A stretch of 64,000 nucleotides of DNA from Cenarchaeum symbiont of Oopsacas minuta (GTDB lineage Archaea; Thermoproteota; Nitrososphaeria; Nitrososphaerales; Nitrosopumilaceae). Location of the stretch: contig JAJIZT010000001.1 of the NCBI GenBank assembly GCA_029948415.1, forward strand, positions 730,016 through 794,015, written 5' to 3'. Position numbers and translations under genes: made by a program. Under the pieces are notes generated by a model, which ran no database searches, had not been told where the DNA came from, and saw only the letters and a list, made by a program, of their open reading frames with translations. Numbering within the stretch: position 1 is the stretch's first letter; the number at the start of each line of letters is the position of its first letter. Shown here in pieces: positions 47,020 to 56,576 of the stretch.

Positions 47020-47365
47020 AACAAAACATGTTGTACATACATATCTTTAATCGAAGCTCTTGCACAATGTTATCCCATTTTCTTGACATGATAGAATCTC
47101 TTAAATGTAGAAAATGCTACCTCAATTATCCAACGTTGACCATATCTGACGCGTTTTTCCACTCTGCTTGGTTTTTTAGCATTGCATCATTTGGAGTAAA
47201 TGCAAATGTTTTTCCTCCAATCTGCTCACGGACTGCACCGTTACGTGTATAACGACCAGCACGAAGTACAGAATTTGAACTAACCTTTATCACAAGTTTA
47301 ATGTCAAGCTTTCAACAGCAGTTAAAATTGGCGTTCGCATCATATGCACCATCTCCATGTCGTTA
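47020..47365 (-). pseudogene. Fragment of IS-B transposase
   Basis: Starting at AAAACATGTTGTAC the sequence follows IS-B from about 45420 to 45790 with substitutions and small deletions (shared CTCAATTATCCAACGTTGAC and CATATCTGACGCG). Neither IS-B end is present. It is an internal relic. Confidence 0.75.
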
Positions 47366-47623
47366 TACAGGTATAAAATTACGATATTTTCTTAATTCAT
47401 TCAAAAACAACTTTGATCTGACTACCGATCTTTCGAAATATTATCACATATTGTAGTGTCATCTCGACAACATTGTTGGTTGGCGATGCACTTGTGTATT
47501 CGAGAAATGTAAACAGATTTGGCGATGGTGTTTTGAATCATATTGACAATTTTTTCCAGTTTGACATGTCAGTATCATGGTATTTGTCCAGAATTTGATC
47601 CACATTATGGATCAACGCCAACA
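47366..47623. other. Intergenic remnant without a supported gene
   Basis: AT-rich sequence between the IS-B fragment and the 304-aa gene. I see no intact frame, tRNA or element end; it may include decayed transposase DNA. Confidence 0.4.
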
Positions 47624-48538
47624 TTATTGAACAATTTGACGTAATACGTCTCTATGGGGTCTAGCTTTTGCATAACCATTACAACGTAAAATTTGTTTAG
47701 ATTCTACAAGTTGTTCTATGATTGGATCCATCCAAATATGAGATCTAACATATTTGAAAATTATGTGCTTACGTATCAACTTTGTATATAATTTATGATA
47801 TTGTAGTTCGCCATCATGATTAAGTATATTTAGTATGTTGGCAGAAATATTATCTCGACTATTTTTTAATGTATATGGTAAATCATGTAATTGATGTATA
47901 ATAATTTTAAAATCATTTTCACTTATTTGATTTAAATATGTGCAAAAATTCTGTGTGATCATATTTGAATTTCTAGTAGGCAATAATTTTAAATTAGATT
48001 TAACATATAAATTAAAATTATTTAGCTTTGGAATGTGATTTTTTTGGAAATAATAAAACGTAATGAAGGATATTATAAGATCATTAAAATATATGAATTT
48101 GAGAGGAATTTTAAATTTATTACATTGAAAACATAATGCATGATAAATTGAATTCCACATATTATTTTTTAGATTAATTGATTTAGAATTGCCTCCTTTT
48201 TGTCGATTGCAATTAAGATTAAGAATTTTTTTAATTTTTTTATTCAAATTATCAGAATTATTCAAATCATAATCTATAATTATTGTGTTATCTGAGACAC
48301 CATTGATAAAATCTTCTATGAAACGAGGAAAATACAATAAAGGCCAATTTTCATGTAATTTATTCATCATATCTATAAATTGTTCATTTGGAATAACATC
48401 ATCTATAGATGATTCAAAATTCGATAATTTACATGAATTTTTAAAAATATTTTTTGAGAATATAGAGTTCAACATGTACTGATGCAATTTACTATTACAG
48501 TTAGAAATATCATTATTCAATAAAAATAATAAATTCAA
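47624..48538 (-). CDS. Hypothetical protein, 304 aa, very AT-rich
   Basis: An Asn-, Ile-, Lys- and Phe-rich protein with no domain I recognise. Extreme AT bias sets it apart from the core genes either side of this patch. It lies downstream of rad50 on the same strand, separated by an IS-A end and a MITE, so it is probably not part of the mre11-rad50 operon. The C-terminal third (YTKLIRKHIIFKYVRSHIWM) is more ordered and charged. Possibly a phage or defence gene. Confidence 0.5.
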   Translation of the reverse strand: MNLLFLLNNDISNCNSKLHQYMLNSIFSKNIFKNSCKLSNFESSIDDVIPNEQFIDMMNKLHENWPLLYFPRFIEDFINGVSDNTIIIDYDLNNSDNLNKKIKKILNLNCNRQKGGNSKSINLKNNMWNSIYHALCFQCNKFKIPLKFIYFNDLIISFITFYYFQKNHIPKLNNFNLYVKSNLKLLPTRNSNMITQNFCTYLNQISENDFKIIIHQLHDLPYTLKNSRDNISANILNILNHDGELQYHKLYTKLIRKHIIFKYVRSHIWMDPIIEQLVESKQILRCNGYAKARPHRDVLRQIVQ

Positions 48539-48602
48539 ATAGAATTTAATGTTTTATCAATTAACGAAGTATGAGATCAGTTATTAAATAATAGACCTTA
48601 TG

Positions 48603-48630
48603 GGCTCTGTCCATGAATAGCACCAAAATC
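48603..48630 (+). mobile_element. Solo end of IS-A
   Basis: GGCTCTGTCCATGAATAGC followed by ACCAAAATC is the first 28 bp of IS-A (compare 27252). It is cut off exactly where the MITE begins at 48631. This is a footprint of a third IS-A insertion. Confidence 0.75.
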
Positions 48631-48711
48631 GTATGAGGTCACGTCCCTGCCTATAATTATCAAGAAAGTTCTGCATTTCCGCACAAAAATACGGAATAGC
48701 TGACCTCATAC
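48631..48711 (+). mobile_element. MITE-1, intact 81-bp copy
   Basis: The reference copy: GTATGAGGTCACGTCC to GCTGACCTCATAC, with 11-bp perfect inverted ends GTATGAGGTCA/TGACCTCATAC. The flanks do not match because the left side is the truncated IS-A end. Length equals the copy at 22958-23038. Confidence 0.88.
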
Positions 48712-48743
48712 ATGAGATGACCCTATACAAAAATACTAAGAAT

Positions 48744-51173
48744 TTATTTATGTACGATGAAATTAGGTTCGCCCTGTTTTTCTATAAATATCTCCCCATT
48801 GGATCCTTCTTTGATAAATAATACAAAAGGGAGTTTTTCTCTAACGTCTTCAATATGAGTTATAATCAAAATTTGATTGAATTGATTCGAAAGTACAAGC
48901 AACTGTTCAAGTATGTTGATTTTTCTTTCAGAATCTTGACTGCCAAATATCTCATCCAATGCAATGAATCCGCCTGTTGAATTTCCTGCTCTTTCAGATA
49001 ATTCCTCAGATATCGCAATACGAAGACAAAGGTTTGCTAGATCGATTTCACCGCCAGAGAATCTATCTATTCCAAATGACTGATCACCATCAGTAATTTT
49101 AATATTATATTCCGAATCTAATTCTAGTGTTGAATATTTTCCTCGAGTCATAGTTTTTAATAACACACTTGTTTTATGAGAAAGTGAAGGCCGAATTCTA
49201 GATATAAGATCTAAACGGAAGTCTTTTATAATATTTTCCAATAATGTCAACATATTTACATTTTTATTTATACTCGAATATTCTTCCTGTAATTTTTTAA
49301 TATTTGATATTTTTTCTTGTAAGAATTTAATTGATTGGCTGTCTATATCCATATCTGCGTTAATGCTTATTTTATCCTGTTTTAATTTTTGATATTTTTT
49401 TGTCAAGTCACTCTGTTTGTGTGTAATATCATCATATTTTGATTGATCAAAATCTATATTTTTAATCACTTGTTCACATTTATTTATTTTAATATTAATA
49501 CTTTTCAATTCATTGATGCAATGATTTTGCTTTTTCATCAATGCAGGAATTTGTTTAGATTCATTTTTAATTTCAATTGAACGTTCATATTTTTCTTCGA
49601 GGATTTTATGTTTTTCCGTTATGAGGTTATGCGTTGTTTTTGAATAATTCATACCATCATGATGATTGATTTTTTTGTTCAGATTAATTTTTTTGGTGTT
49701 TAATTTTTCTATATGTTTTTTGTACAGATTAAATTTTGTTTTTGATGTATTATTTTTTAATTCTTTTGCATCATGATCATTCAATGTTTTTTCGTGCGAT
49801 TTAATTTTCTTATTTAAAGATTTTATGGCACGATCCATCGTAATTTTTTTATTTTCATTTTCTTTTCTTTTCTTTTCATTATCTTCTATTTGTTTTTGTG
49901 TATTTTGTAATACTCGATCATAATGATCAGTTAAAGGCCTTTTACATGTAGGACATGTACTTTCTTTACCGAGTTTTAACAAATTTTTTTGTTCTTTTCT
50001 TTCTTTTTTACTATTGGATTTAAGAGTATCAAGCACATTTTGAATTATCAATAATTCGTTATTTTGTTTTGCATGCTTTTTTTTCATTGTTCTTAAATCA
50101 TTTTTTATTGAGTTTATATCTAGAGTCACATTTTTCATTTCATGTATTTTTTTTGTGAGATTATCTAGAATTTTATTCGTATTTTTAATTTCAGTTACAC
50201 ATAGGTTCAGTTCGGCGATTTTTTCATCTAACTGCATGCGTTTTGCATGTAGATGAACTATTTTTTTTAATTCATTTGAAACAATGTAATATTTTTTAAT
50301 ACTTGGTTTAAGATCTTCTAGTTCTTGTTTTGCTGCTGTTGCAGTTTGAATACTTTCTTTAACCTCATTTAATCTAACATCAAGTGCTTGTTTTTTAGCT
50401 TTATTTTTTTCAAATAGTATGCATTGTTTGTTATTATCTTCGTATTTTTTTTTATAATTTTTGAATATGATCTCAGCATTTTGTACAGATTTATGCGTGA
50501 TAGTAATCTCCTCCCTTATTCCATCATATTTTTTCTTGTGTTGATTATTTTCTAATATTTTTTCATCAAGTTCTTTATTCAAGTCATCAATATTTTCAAC
50601 TTGTTTCATTTGATTTAAAATATATTCCAGGTTATCAGATTTAGATTTTTTTTCTCTTCGTATGTTAGTATGAGCCTTATCAACCATACTTATATCTAGT
50701 AATTTTTCAATCATAGTTTTACGTTCTCCAACATTCATATTTGAAAATACACTTAGTTCTTTTTGTTTTGCAAATATAGAATTGAAAAATGATCTAGAAT
50801 TCATTTTAATTAATTTATTCGCAACATAGTTCCCAACTGCGGTAGAACCAGTAACTGTAGATTTCTCCGAATTATTAAGAAATAATCGCACATTTACTAT
50901 TCCGTCTTTATTAACCTCTCTTTCAATTTTTACTGGTGTATCATTTATAATTAATTCTAAAAGTACAGAGCATTTATCATTGACTCCAGTAGTGATGATT
51001 TCATCTTGATTAGTGCGTACTTTTCCTCCATACAGACACCATCCCATAGCTTCTAGCAATGTTGATTTACCTACTCCATTTCTGCCAACTATTCCAATGA
51101 GGCCATTAGGAAATTCGATCTCTACATCTTTATATCGCCTATAATTTTTAAGTTTTAAACGTTCAATTTTCAT
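48744..51173 (-). CDS. rad50: Rad50 double-strand break repair ATPase
   Basis: An 809-aa SMC-type ATPase that pairs with Mre11 to process DNA ends. Walker A GRNGVGKSTLLEA is near residue 33, two coiled-coil arms flank the zinc hook CPTC near residue 403, and the ABC signature DRFSGGEIDL and Walker B GFIALDEIFGSQD lie near the C-terminus. It overlaps the mre11 stop by 11 nt. This pair is AT-rich compared with other core genes and lacks the HerA-NurA neighbours often seen in archaea. It could be native or acquired. Confidence 0.93.
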   Translation of the reverse strand: MKIERLKLKNYRRYKDVEIEFPNGLIGIVGRNGVGKSTLLEAMGWCLYGGKVRTNQDEIITTGVNDKCSVLLELIINDTPVKIEREVNKDGIVNVRLFLNNSEKSTVTGSTAVGNYVANKLIKMNSRSFFNSIFAKQKELSVFSNMNVGERKTMIEKLLDISMVDKAHTNIRREKKSKSDNLEYILNQMKQVENIDDLNKELDEKILENNQHKKKYDGIREEITITHKSVQNAEIIFKNYKKKYEDNNKQCILFEKNKAKKQALDVRLNEVKESIQTATAAKQELEDLKPSIKKYYIVSNELKKIVHLHAKRMQLDEKIAELNLCVTEIKNTNKILDNLTKKIHEMKNVTLDINSIKNDLRTMKKKHAKQNNELLIIQNVLDTLKSNSKKERKEQKNLLKLGKESTCPTCKRPLTDHYDRVLQNTQKQIEDNEKKRKENENKKITMDRAIKSLNKKIKSHEKTLNDHDAKELKNNTSKTKFNLYKKHIEKLNTKKINLNKKINHHDGMNYSKTTHNLITEKHKILEEKYERSIEIKNESKQIPALMKKQNHCINELKSINIKINKCEQVIKNIDFDQSKYDDITHKQSDLTKKYQKLKQDKISINADMDIDSQSIKFLQEKISNIKKLQEEYSSINKNVNMLTLLENIIKDFRLDLISRIRPSLSHKTSVLLKTMTRGKYSTLELDSEYNIKITDGDQSFGIDRFSGGEIDLANLCLRIAISEELSERAGNSTGGFIALDEIFGSQDSERKINILEQLLVLSNQFNQILIITHIEDVREKLPFVLFIKEGSNGEIFIEKQGEPNFIVHK

Positions 51174-52284
51174 GGTGACTCACATTCGCTTCATCAAGAT
51201 ATTTTTTACCCAAGGTTAACATATTCTTTTTATCACGTTCTTGCATATCTTGTTTTTTTATATATGCTTCATATTCATTTTTGATGTCTCCAATTGTAGT
51301 AACCATTTCAATTTTGTCATCATTTTTATCTATAATTATAGGATCGTACTCATAGTGAAGAGTGTTAGACATTATATTTTTCATTGCATGTTGATCTAAC
51401 TCAAACCATACATGTTTTTTTATTTTATTGAATTGTATTTTTATTATTTTATTTTCTATATCATTCGTTTTTTCTTTTAAAACATTTATAATATTTTTTG
51501 ATTCCAAGTTTTCACATTCAATTGTGATTGTCTCCATGAGACGATTATGAGTGGATTTATGTTTTAATGCAAATTCATTTAACTCTATTTCCAAAAAGCC
51601 ATTTTCATAAGACTCTTCATTGAAACTAAATTTTTCAGGGGATCCAGAATAATATGCATTTTCTTGAATTTTGATAAATTTATGATAGTGTCCTAATGCG
51701 ATATAGTCAAACGTTTTACTTAAAAATGATTTAGGTATAATTTGCTCCTTGAATTCTTTTGATGCTATATTATCTATTCCTCTTATGGCTGCATGTGTTA
51801 CAAAAATATTATACTTGTATGATTTATCTGGTAAAAGATTTTTTAATGCATTCTGTAAATCTTCACTAGAATACATATGTGGTATTCCATGAATCATACA
51901 TTCTCCAATTGAGATTTTTTCATATTTACCATTATATATTGGATAAACGTTTGGAAGATATTTTAGAATATTTAGTATTGATGGTTCAGATCTATCCCTA
52001 GGCGTAGAATGATTACCAGCTACAATTACTATTGGTATCTGTGCTTTACTAATTTTTGATAATCCAAACATTGCTGTAGATATAGCTCTATTTCCTGGTC
52101 TTTGACTATCAAAAAGATCGCCTGCGTGGATTACTAAATCTGGTTTGATCTTTATTATATAATCAATTACTTCATTAAAAACCTGGTATGTATCAATTTC
52201 TCTTTGATTAATACTCTGTTTTGGATCATATGCATGATATTCGCGATATCCTAAATGAGTATCCGAAAAGTGTATCACTTTCAT
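51163..52284 (-). CDS. mre11: Mre11 nuclease
   Basis: A 373-aa calcineurin-like metallo-nuclease acting with Rad50. All phosphoesterase motifs are visible: HFSDTHLGY (I), HAGDLFDSQ (II), VAGNHSTPRD (III), VTHAAI and ALGHYHKF (IV-V). The C-terminal half is the DNA-binding and Rad50-binding region. It is the first gene of the operon and overlaps rad50 by 11 nt. A 14-bp MITE end lies 37 bp upstream of its start. Confidence 0.93.
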   Translation of the reverse strand: MKVIHFSDTHLGYREYHAYDPKQSINQREIDTYQVFNEVIDYIIKIKPDLVIHAGDLFDSQRPGNRAISTAMFGLSKISKAQIPIVIVAGNHSTPRDRSEPSILNILKYLPNVYPIYNGKYEKISIGECMIHGIPHMYSSEDLQNALKNLLPDKSYKYNIFVTHAAIRGIDNIASKEFKEQIIPKSFLSKTFDYIALGHYHKFIKIQENAYYSGSPEKFSFNEESYENGFLEIELNEFALKHKSTHNRLMETITIECENLESKNIINVLKEKTNDIENKIIKIQFNKIKKHVWFELDQHAMKNIMSNTLHYEYDPIIIDKNDDKIEMVTTIGDIKNEYEAYIKKQDMQERDKKNMLTLGKKYLDEANVSHHEN

Positions 52285-52320
52285 ATTTCATAATGATATA
52301 ATTATATGATATAATTGTAA

Positions 52321-52334
52321 GTATGAGGTCAGCT
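52321..52334 (-). mobile_element. Solo MITE-1 end
   Basis: GTATGAGGTCAGCT equals the reverse complement of the right end of the intact MITE at 48711. Only 14 bp remain. It lies in the mre11 promoter region. Confidence 0.5.
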
Positions 52335-52404
52335 CATGACTAACAAATTAGTCAATAACACACGATCATATAGATCCAAGTATTATCAATAACCAATTTA
52401 TTCT

Positions 52405-52545
52405 GTGAGTAGACGTCCGACAAACAGTGAATGTGAAGAATGCATGAGAGTTTTTACAAAGACGAATGAAACAATATCAAAAATGGTACATGGTAAGAAC
52501 ATCTTGAGAGGTGTTCCGTATTGTTTAATAGCTAACCTCTACTAG
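52405..52545 (+). CDS. Possible small Cys-containing protein, 46 aa
   Basis: A GTG-initiated frame with C-x2-C (SECEECMRVFTK) and a later PYC. It ends 7 nt before the nucleotidyltransferase start, on the same strand, consistent with coupling. The size and a rare start codon leave it uncertain. Confidence 0.3.
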   Translation: MSRRPTNSECEECMRVFTKTNETISKMVHGKNILRGVPYCLIANLY

Positions 52546-52552
52546 TTACAGT

Positions 52553-53254
52553 ATGAAGGCAGTAATATTGGCAGGAGGTCTTGGAACTAGACTACAGCCG
52601 TATACTATGTTTGTGCCAAAACCCATGCTTCCACTTGGGGATAAACCACTTTTAGATCATACAATCAGGTGGGTCAAGAAAAATGGCATAAAGTCTTTCA
52701 TCCTATGTACAAGTTATCTTCATAGAGTTATAGAAGATTATTTTGAAGATGGTGCAAGATTTGGTGTCGATATAGAATATTCTACAGTAGACAAACCACT
52801 TGCCACTGCTGGACAGCTAAAGACTGCAGAGAATCTCATAGATGATACATTTGTCTGCATGTATGGAGATTCAATCTTTGATTTTTCGCTACGCAATATG
52901 GCATTACGACATAAAAAAAGTAAAGCATTTGTCACAATGGGATTATACGAGTATGAAACAAAGCTAGCATATGGCGTTATCGAGACAACGGTTGGTGGCA
53001 GAGTGAAAAAATGGAATGAAAAACCGGCAATAAAAGCAAATATCAACATGGGATGCTATATGATGGAACCGGACATCTTTGAGTATATTCCAAAAGAGAG
53101 ATCATACGGTATGGATGATGTCATAAAAAAAGTAATATCTTCAAGAAAAAAAGTGAATAGTTTTACTATTAAAAAAGGATTCACCGACATTGGAGACAAA
53201 GACTCTTACCGTCAAGCTAATCAAATGTTTGTTAAAAAATTAGGAAAGATCTAG
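52553..53254 (+). CDS. Sugar-phosphate nucleotidyltransferase
   Basis: A 233-aa NTP_transferase enzyme that activates a sugar-1-phosphate. The signature AGGLGTRLQPYTMFVPKPML is at residues 7-26, with ATAGQLKTA and a metal-binding YGDSIFD later. It lacks the left-handed beta-helix of GlmU, so it is a single-domain transferase. The next gene looks like a glucosamine-6-phosphate N-acetyltransferase, which suggests a UDP-GlcNAc or related pathway. The nucleotide and sugar used are not determined by sequence. Confidence 0.88.
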   Translation: MKAVILAGGLGTRLQPYTMFVPKPMLPLGDKPLLDHTIRWVKKNGIKSFILCTSYLHRVIEDYFEDGARFGVDIEYSTVDKPLATAGQLKTAENLIDDTFVCMYGDSIFDFSLRNMALRHKKSKAFVTMGLYEYETKLAYGVIETTVGGRVKKWNEKPAIKANINMGCYMMEPDIFEYIPKERSYGMDDVIKKVISSRKKVNSFTIKKGFTDIGDKDSYRQANQMFVKKLGKI

Positions 53255-53258
53255 TATA

Positions 53259-53690
53259 TTGAATCTTGCCATACGAAAATTAGAGCGGGGTGATCTTGAG
53301 AATGGTTTCTTAAAATCACTAGATTCCTTGCGTCAAGCAACAGGAATCAACAAGGAAAAAGCTGATGAGGTATTTGAACACATTGAATCAAATCCGCATC
53401 ATATGGTTCTTGTGGCAGTATCAGATGATAGGGTTGTTGGCACTTGTACGCTTTTGATGGAAAACAAGTTTATTCATAAAGGCAGTAAAATCTGTCACAT
53501 TGAAGATCTATCAGTGGATGCAGAGTATCAAGGGACTGGAGTTGGACGCTCTTTGATAAAGGCTGCACTAGATGCATCAGCCAAAGATGGATGCTACAAG
53601 ACTCTGTTAGATTGTCAAAAAAATGTTGCAGAGTTTTACGAAAAGATTGGCTTTAAAAAATCCGCAATTATGATGAGATTTGACCACTAG
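53259..53690 (+). CDS. GNAT acetyltransferase, GNA1-like
   Basis: A 143-aa acetyltransferase resembling glucosamine-6-phosphate N-acetyltransferase: CHIEDLSVDAEYQGTGVGRS (motif A) followed by GCYKTLLDCQKNVAEFYEKI, a close match to the GNA1 pattern of acetyl-CoA and substrate binding. It starts at TTG 53259, 4 nt after the nucleotidyltransferase, and no ATG fits better. The two probably act together in sugar nucleotide formation. The stop overlaps the convergent membrane protein by 4 nt. Confidence 0.85.
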   Translation: MNLAIRKLERGDLENGFLKSLDSLRQATGINKEKADEVFEHIESNPHHMVLVAVSDDRVVGTCTLLMENKFIHKGSKICHIEDLSVDAEYQGTGVGRSLIKAALDASAKDGCYKTLLDCQKNVAEFYEKIGFKKSAIMMRFDH

Positions 53691-54127
53691 AGATATCCTT
53701 TTTTGATGCGCCGCACTTTGTTCTTAAAGAGAGATGTACCAACTATAATCGTTGGAATCGATACTATAATTAATAGTGGCGGAAGTATTTTTACAGGGAT
53801 CGTCAAATAATCCTCTTGTACGCCTCCCAATAGTACGATCGTTGTATATATCATTCCAGCAAGCAGTGTAGATCCTCCAATTACGATCATCGATCCTACA
53901 AGCTTTGAGCCGTACCGTCTTGTCATTATAAACGAGACAGCTGCCATTATCGAGGCAGGTGCTATACCTATGGATATGAATTGGAGAATTTTTGGTTCTG
54001 GCTCCAATATGAATTTGAATAGATCCTCTGGAGGCGTCTGCATAAAATGATACAGAGTGATTATCTCCATTACGAATATAATGTATAATCCAAGGCCTGC
54101 TGCTGCAATATATTTTTCAATTGCCAA
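53687..54127 (-). CDS. Membrane protein, four helices, 146 aa
   Basis: Four hydrophobic segments (for example GLGLYIIFVMEIITLYHF and VGSMIVIGGSTLLAGMIY) with a positively charged C-terminus. No transport motif is recognised. It abuts the GalT-like gene without a gap, so it is probably cotranscribed with it. Function unknown. Confidence 0.7.
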   Translation of the reverse strand: MAIEKYIAAAGLGLYIIFVMEIITLYHFMQTPPEDLFKFILEPEPKILQFISIGIAPASIMAAVSFIMTRRYGSKLVGSMIVIGGSTLLAGMIYTTIVLLGGVQEDYLTIPVKILPPLLIIVSIPTIIVGTSLFKNKVRRIKKGYL

Positions 54128-55141
54128 TTATTCTATCCCCACAAGGACTGCAAGTTCTTTTCTACTTGTCGCGCCGAGTTTTTTTGCAGCATCCTCTGGA
54201 GATACATCGTTTATGTATATTCCATATCCACGTTCAAGACCTGACGCAGGTGCAAGTACAGGATAAATTTCAATATGCCAGTGTATCTGCTTGCTGTGTT
54301 TTTTTTCTGGGGATAGATGAAATACAATATTGTATGCAGGATTTTTTATGGTCTTTGAGAGTCCACCAAGCGTTGATCTCATCATAAGAGCAAGATCGTT
54401 TATCTCTTTCTGAGATATCTTTGCAAAGTTTGTCTCGTGGCGTTTTGGACATACCCAAAGTTCGTATGGATGTGCAGATTCCCATGGACAGATTGAGATG
54501 AACCCTTCTGTCTGTAGCACTTGTCGTGGGCTAGAAGATTCTGATTCGATGATTTTACACATTGGACAAAAACCCTTTTCGTTTAGTATACGAGCAGATG
54601 CAACTATCTCTCTTTCTATTACAGGAGGTATAGTAGAGAGAGTCATCATGTTCAAGTATGGGTGAGGGTATATACTTCCAGCATCTGTGCCTTGGTTTGC
54701 ATATATTAAAACATATGTTACACCTTTTTGTGTATAGAGCCATCGTAGTCGGTCTTGGATCACCACTAGTACGTTTGACCATTGATCTACTGTAATGTTT
54801 GAAAAGTTGTCACTTGCTTTTGGAGATGCCACTACCACATAATGATGACCGTATGATGGTTCACTAGGACACGTACCGTCAGCGTATTCATTTCCTGCAT
54901 CTAGTGTAACTATAGGATTTTTGCTCTCAAATACTCGTATTGACCAGTTTTTTACAAACTCATCTTCATTGTCTTGCATTCGCTGTAGCATTCCATCTTT
55001 TTCGACGAGTGAAAGAATTGAAAGATTGGTCATGGTCTCATTTCCTGGAGCCAATGGAGATTTTTTTGGATCGGTTACAATATCGCTTTTATCTTTTACA
55101 ATCATAAAATGATTGGTAAGATAACCCTTGCGAATACTAGC
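54128..55141 (-). CDS. Galactose-1-phosphate uridylyltransferase-like HIT-fold enzyme
   Basis: A 337-aa GalT-type nucleotidyltransferase of the HIT superfamily. Features are the zinc-binding CPMC (with ESESSPRQVL after it) near the middle, then ISICPWESAHPYELWVCPKR and the HxH-type IHWHIEIYPVL near the end. Homologues transfer UMP or ADP between sugar-1-phosphates. I use ATG 55141 (MASIRKGYL); the frame is open to 55159. It sits opposite the phosphoglycerate mutase gene. Confidence 0.82.
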   Translation of the reverse strand, partial: ASIRKGYLTNHFMIVKDKSDIVTDPKKSPLAPGNETMTNLSILSLVEKDGMLQRMQDNEDEFVKNWSIRVFESKNPIVTLDAGNEYADGTCPSEPSYGHHYVVVASPKASDNFSNITVDQWSNVLVVIQDRLRWLYTQKGVTYVLIYANQGTDAGSIYPHPYLNMMTLSTIPPVIEREIVASARILNEKGFCPMCKIIESESSSPRQVLQTEGFISICPWESAHPYELWVCPKRHETNFAKISQKEINDLALMMRSTLGGLSKTIKNPAYNIVFHLSPEKKHSKQIHWHIEIYPVLAPASGLERGYGIYINDVSPEDAAKKLGATSRKELAVLVGIE

Positions 55142-55292
55142 CATTAGGCATAATGACAAGACGTAAGATTAAACTCTTTCTTGTTTTATGACTATTTTTT
55201 GACAGATATGATCAAGCGATCAGGCATCTATTCGATAGTATTTTACTCAAACTATAAAATGTCCCATAAAGGTTTTTTGAGCAAGACCGATC

Positions 55293-56576
55293 ATGGCAGT
55301 AAGCAACACTAAAGTTCACATGGTATACGTTTTGCTAGATGGAGTAGGGGATCTACCACATCCAGATCTAAAAGGCAAAACACCACTACAGGCTGCATTC
55401 ACACCAAACATGGACATTATTGCAAAGATGGGTTGTATGGGAGAGGTCATCTCCGTAGGACGAGGGATTGCTCCAGAATCAGACATTGCTGTCTTTAATA
55501 TGCTAGGCTACAAATTTCGTCATGCAGACTATGTTGGACGAGGTGTCATAGAAGCAATTGGAATTGGAACTGATTTCATGGATGGAGATTTGGCGTTACG
55601 TGGTAATTTTGCCACACTAGATGCAGAGGGTGTAATTACAGATCGTAGAGCTGGAAGAGATATAGAAGAGAGAGACACTGCTGCAATAGCTAGAGAGCTC
55701 AGAGAAGGGATAAAATTTTCAGATAAAGATGCAACAGTAATAGTCTCCCCCACAATTGGTCATAGAGTTACTGTAATAATCAAAGTCAAAGGTAAGAACC
55801 TCTCTTCAAATATAACCAATACAGATCCAGCATATTCTAGAGTAGACGGTATGGGAGTAGCAAAGGCAGTTGGTGATTTTTTACGCATAGACAAATGTCT
55901 TCCACTTGACAATACAATAAATGCAATACTTGCTGCAAAACTTGTAAACGAATTCACCAAACAGTCAATTGAGATACTAGCAAAGAGTGCCACAAATAAA
56001 GCTCGCAAAGACAATGGTAAGAAACAGATTGGCTGTGTACTGTTGCGTGATGCTGGAAATAAATATCCAAATGTTGTTTCAATAAACGAAAAATACTCTA
56101 TGAATTTTTCTTGTATAGTAGATATGCCAGTAGAGATCGGAATATCAAAAGTTTTAGAGATGAAGGCATACAATGCAGGAGGTTTAACAGACTATGAAGA
56201 AAAAGCCAGAGTTGCAGCAAACGCCATGCAGACGCAGAATGCAATATACGTACATATCAAAGGTCCAGACGAATTTGGTCACGATGGTGATGCAATTGGA
56301 AAGATGCACAATATAGAAGAGATCGACAAGAGATTTTTTGGAACTTTGCTTGAAAAAATAGACACTAAAAAGACAGCCATAGTAATATCTGCAGATCACT
56401 CTACACCGTGTATAAACAAAGGACACAGTGATGACCCAGTTCCAGTCATAATATCAGGATGCAGGATAAAACCAGACGGCTCTGAACGCGTTACAGAAGA
56501 ATTTGCCAAAAAAGGTAGGCTCGGATTGTTACAAGGCTCCAACGTTGTCAGCAAGACTCTTGATGAGATTAGATAA
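55293..56576 (+). CDS. apgM: 2,3-bisphosphoglycerate-independent phosphoglycerate mutase (archaeal)
   Basis: A 427-aa alkaline-phosphatase-superfamily enzyme interconverting 3- and 2-phosphoglycerate in glycolysis and gluconeogenesis. The N-terminal metal site YVLLDGVGDLPHPDLKGKTP, the nucleophile context APESDIAVFNMLGY, and C-terminal GPDEFGHDGDA and VISADHSTPC are all present. A TATA-like CTATAAAA precedes the start at about 55250-55257. The stop overlaps the convergent DUF309 gene by 8 nt. Confidence 0.95.
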   Translation: MAVSNTKVHMVYVLLDGVGDLPHPDLKGKTPLQAAFTPNMDIIAKMGCMGEVISVGRGIAPESDIAVFNMLGYKFRHADYVGRGVIEAIGIGTDFMDGDLALRGNFATLDAEGVITDRRAGRDIEERDTAAIARELREGIKFSDKDATVIVSPTIGHRVTVIIKVKGKNLSSNITNTDPAYSRVDGMGVAKAVGDFLRIDKCLPLDNTINAILAAKLVNEFTKQSIEILAKSATNKARKDNGKKQIGCVLLRDAGNKYPNVVSINEKYSMNFSCIVDMPVEIGISKVLEMKAYNAGGLTDYEEKARVAANAMQTQNAIYVHIKGPDEFGHDGDAIGKMHNIEEIDKRFFGTLLEKIDTKKTAIVISADHSTPCINKGHSDDPVPVIISGCRIKPDGSERVTEEFAKKGRLGLLQGSNVVSKTLDEIR

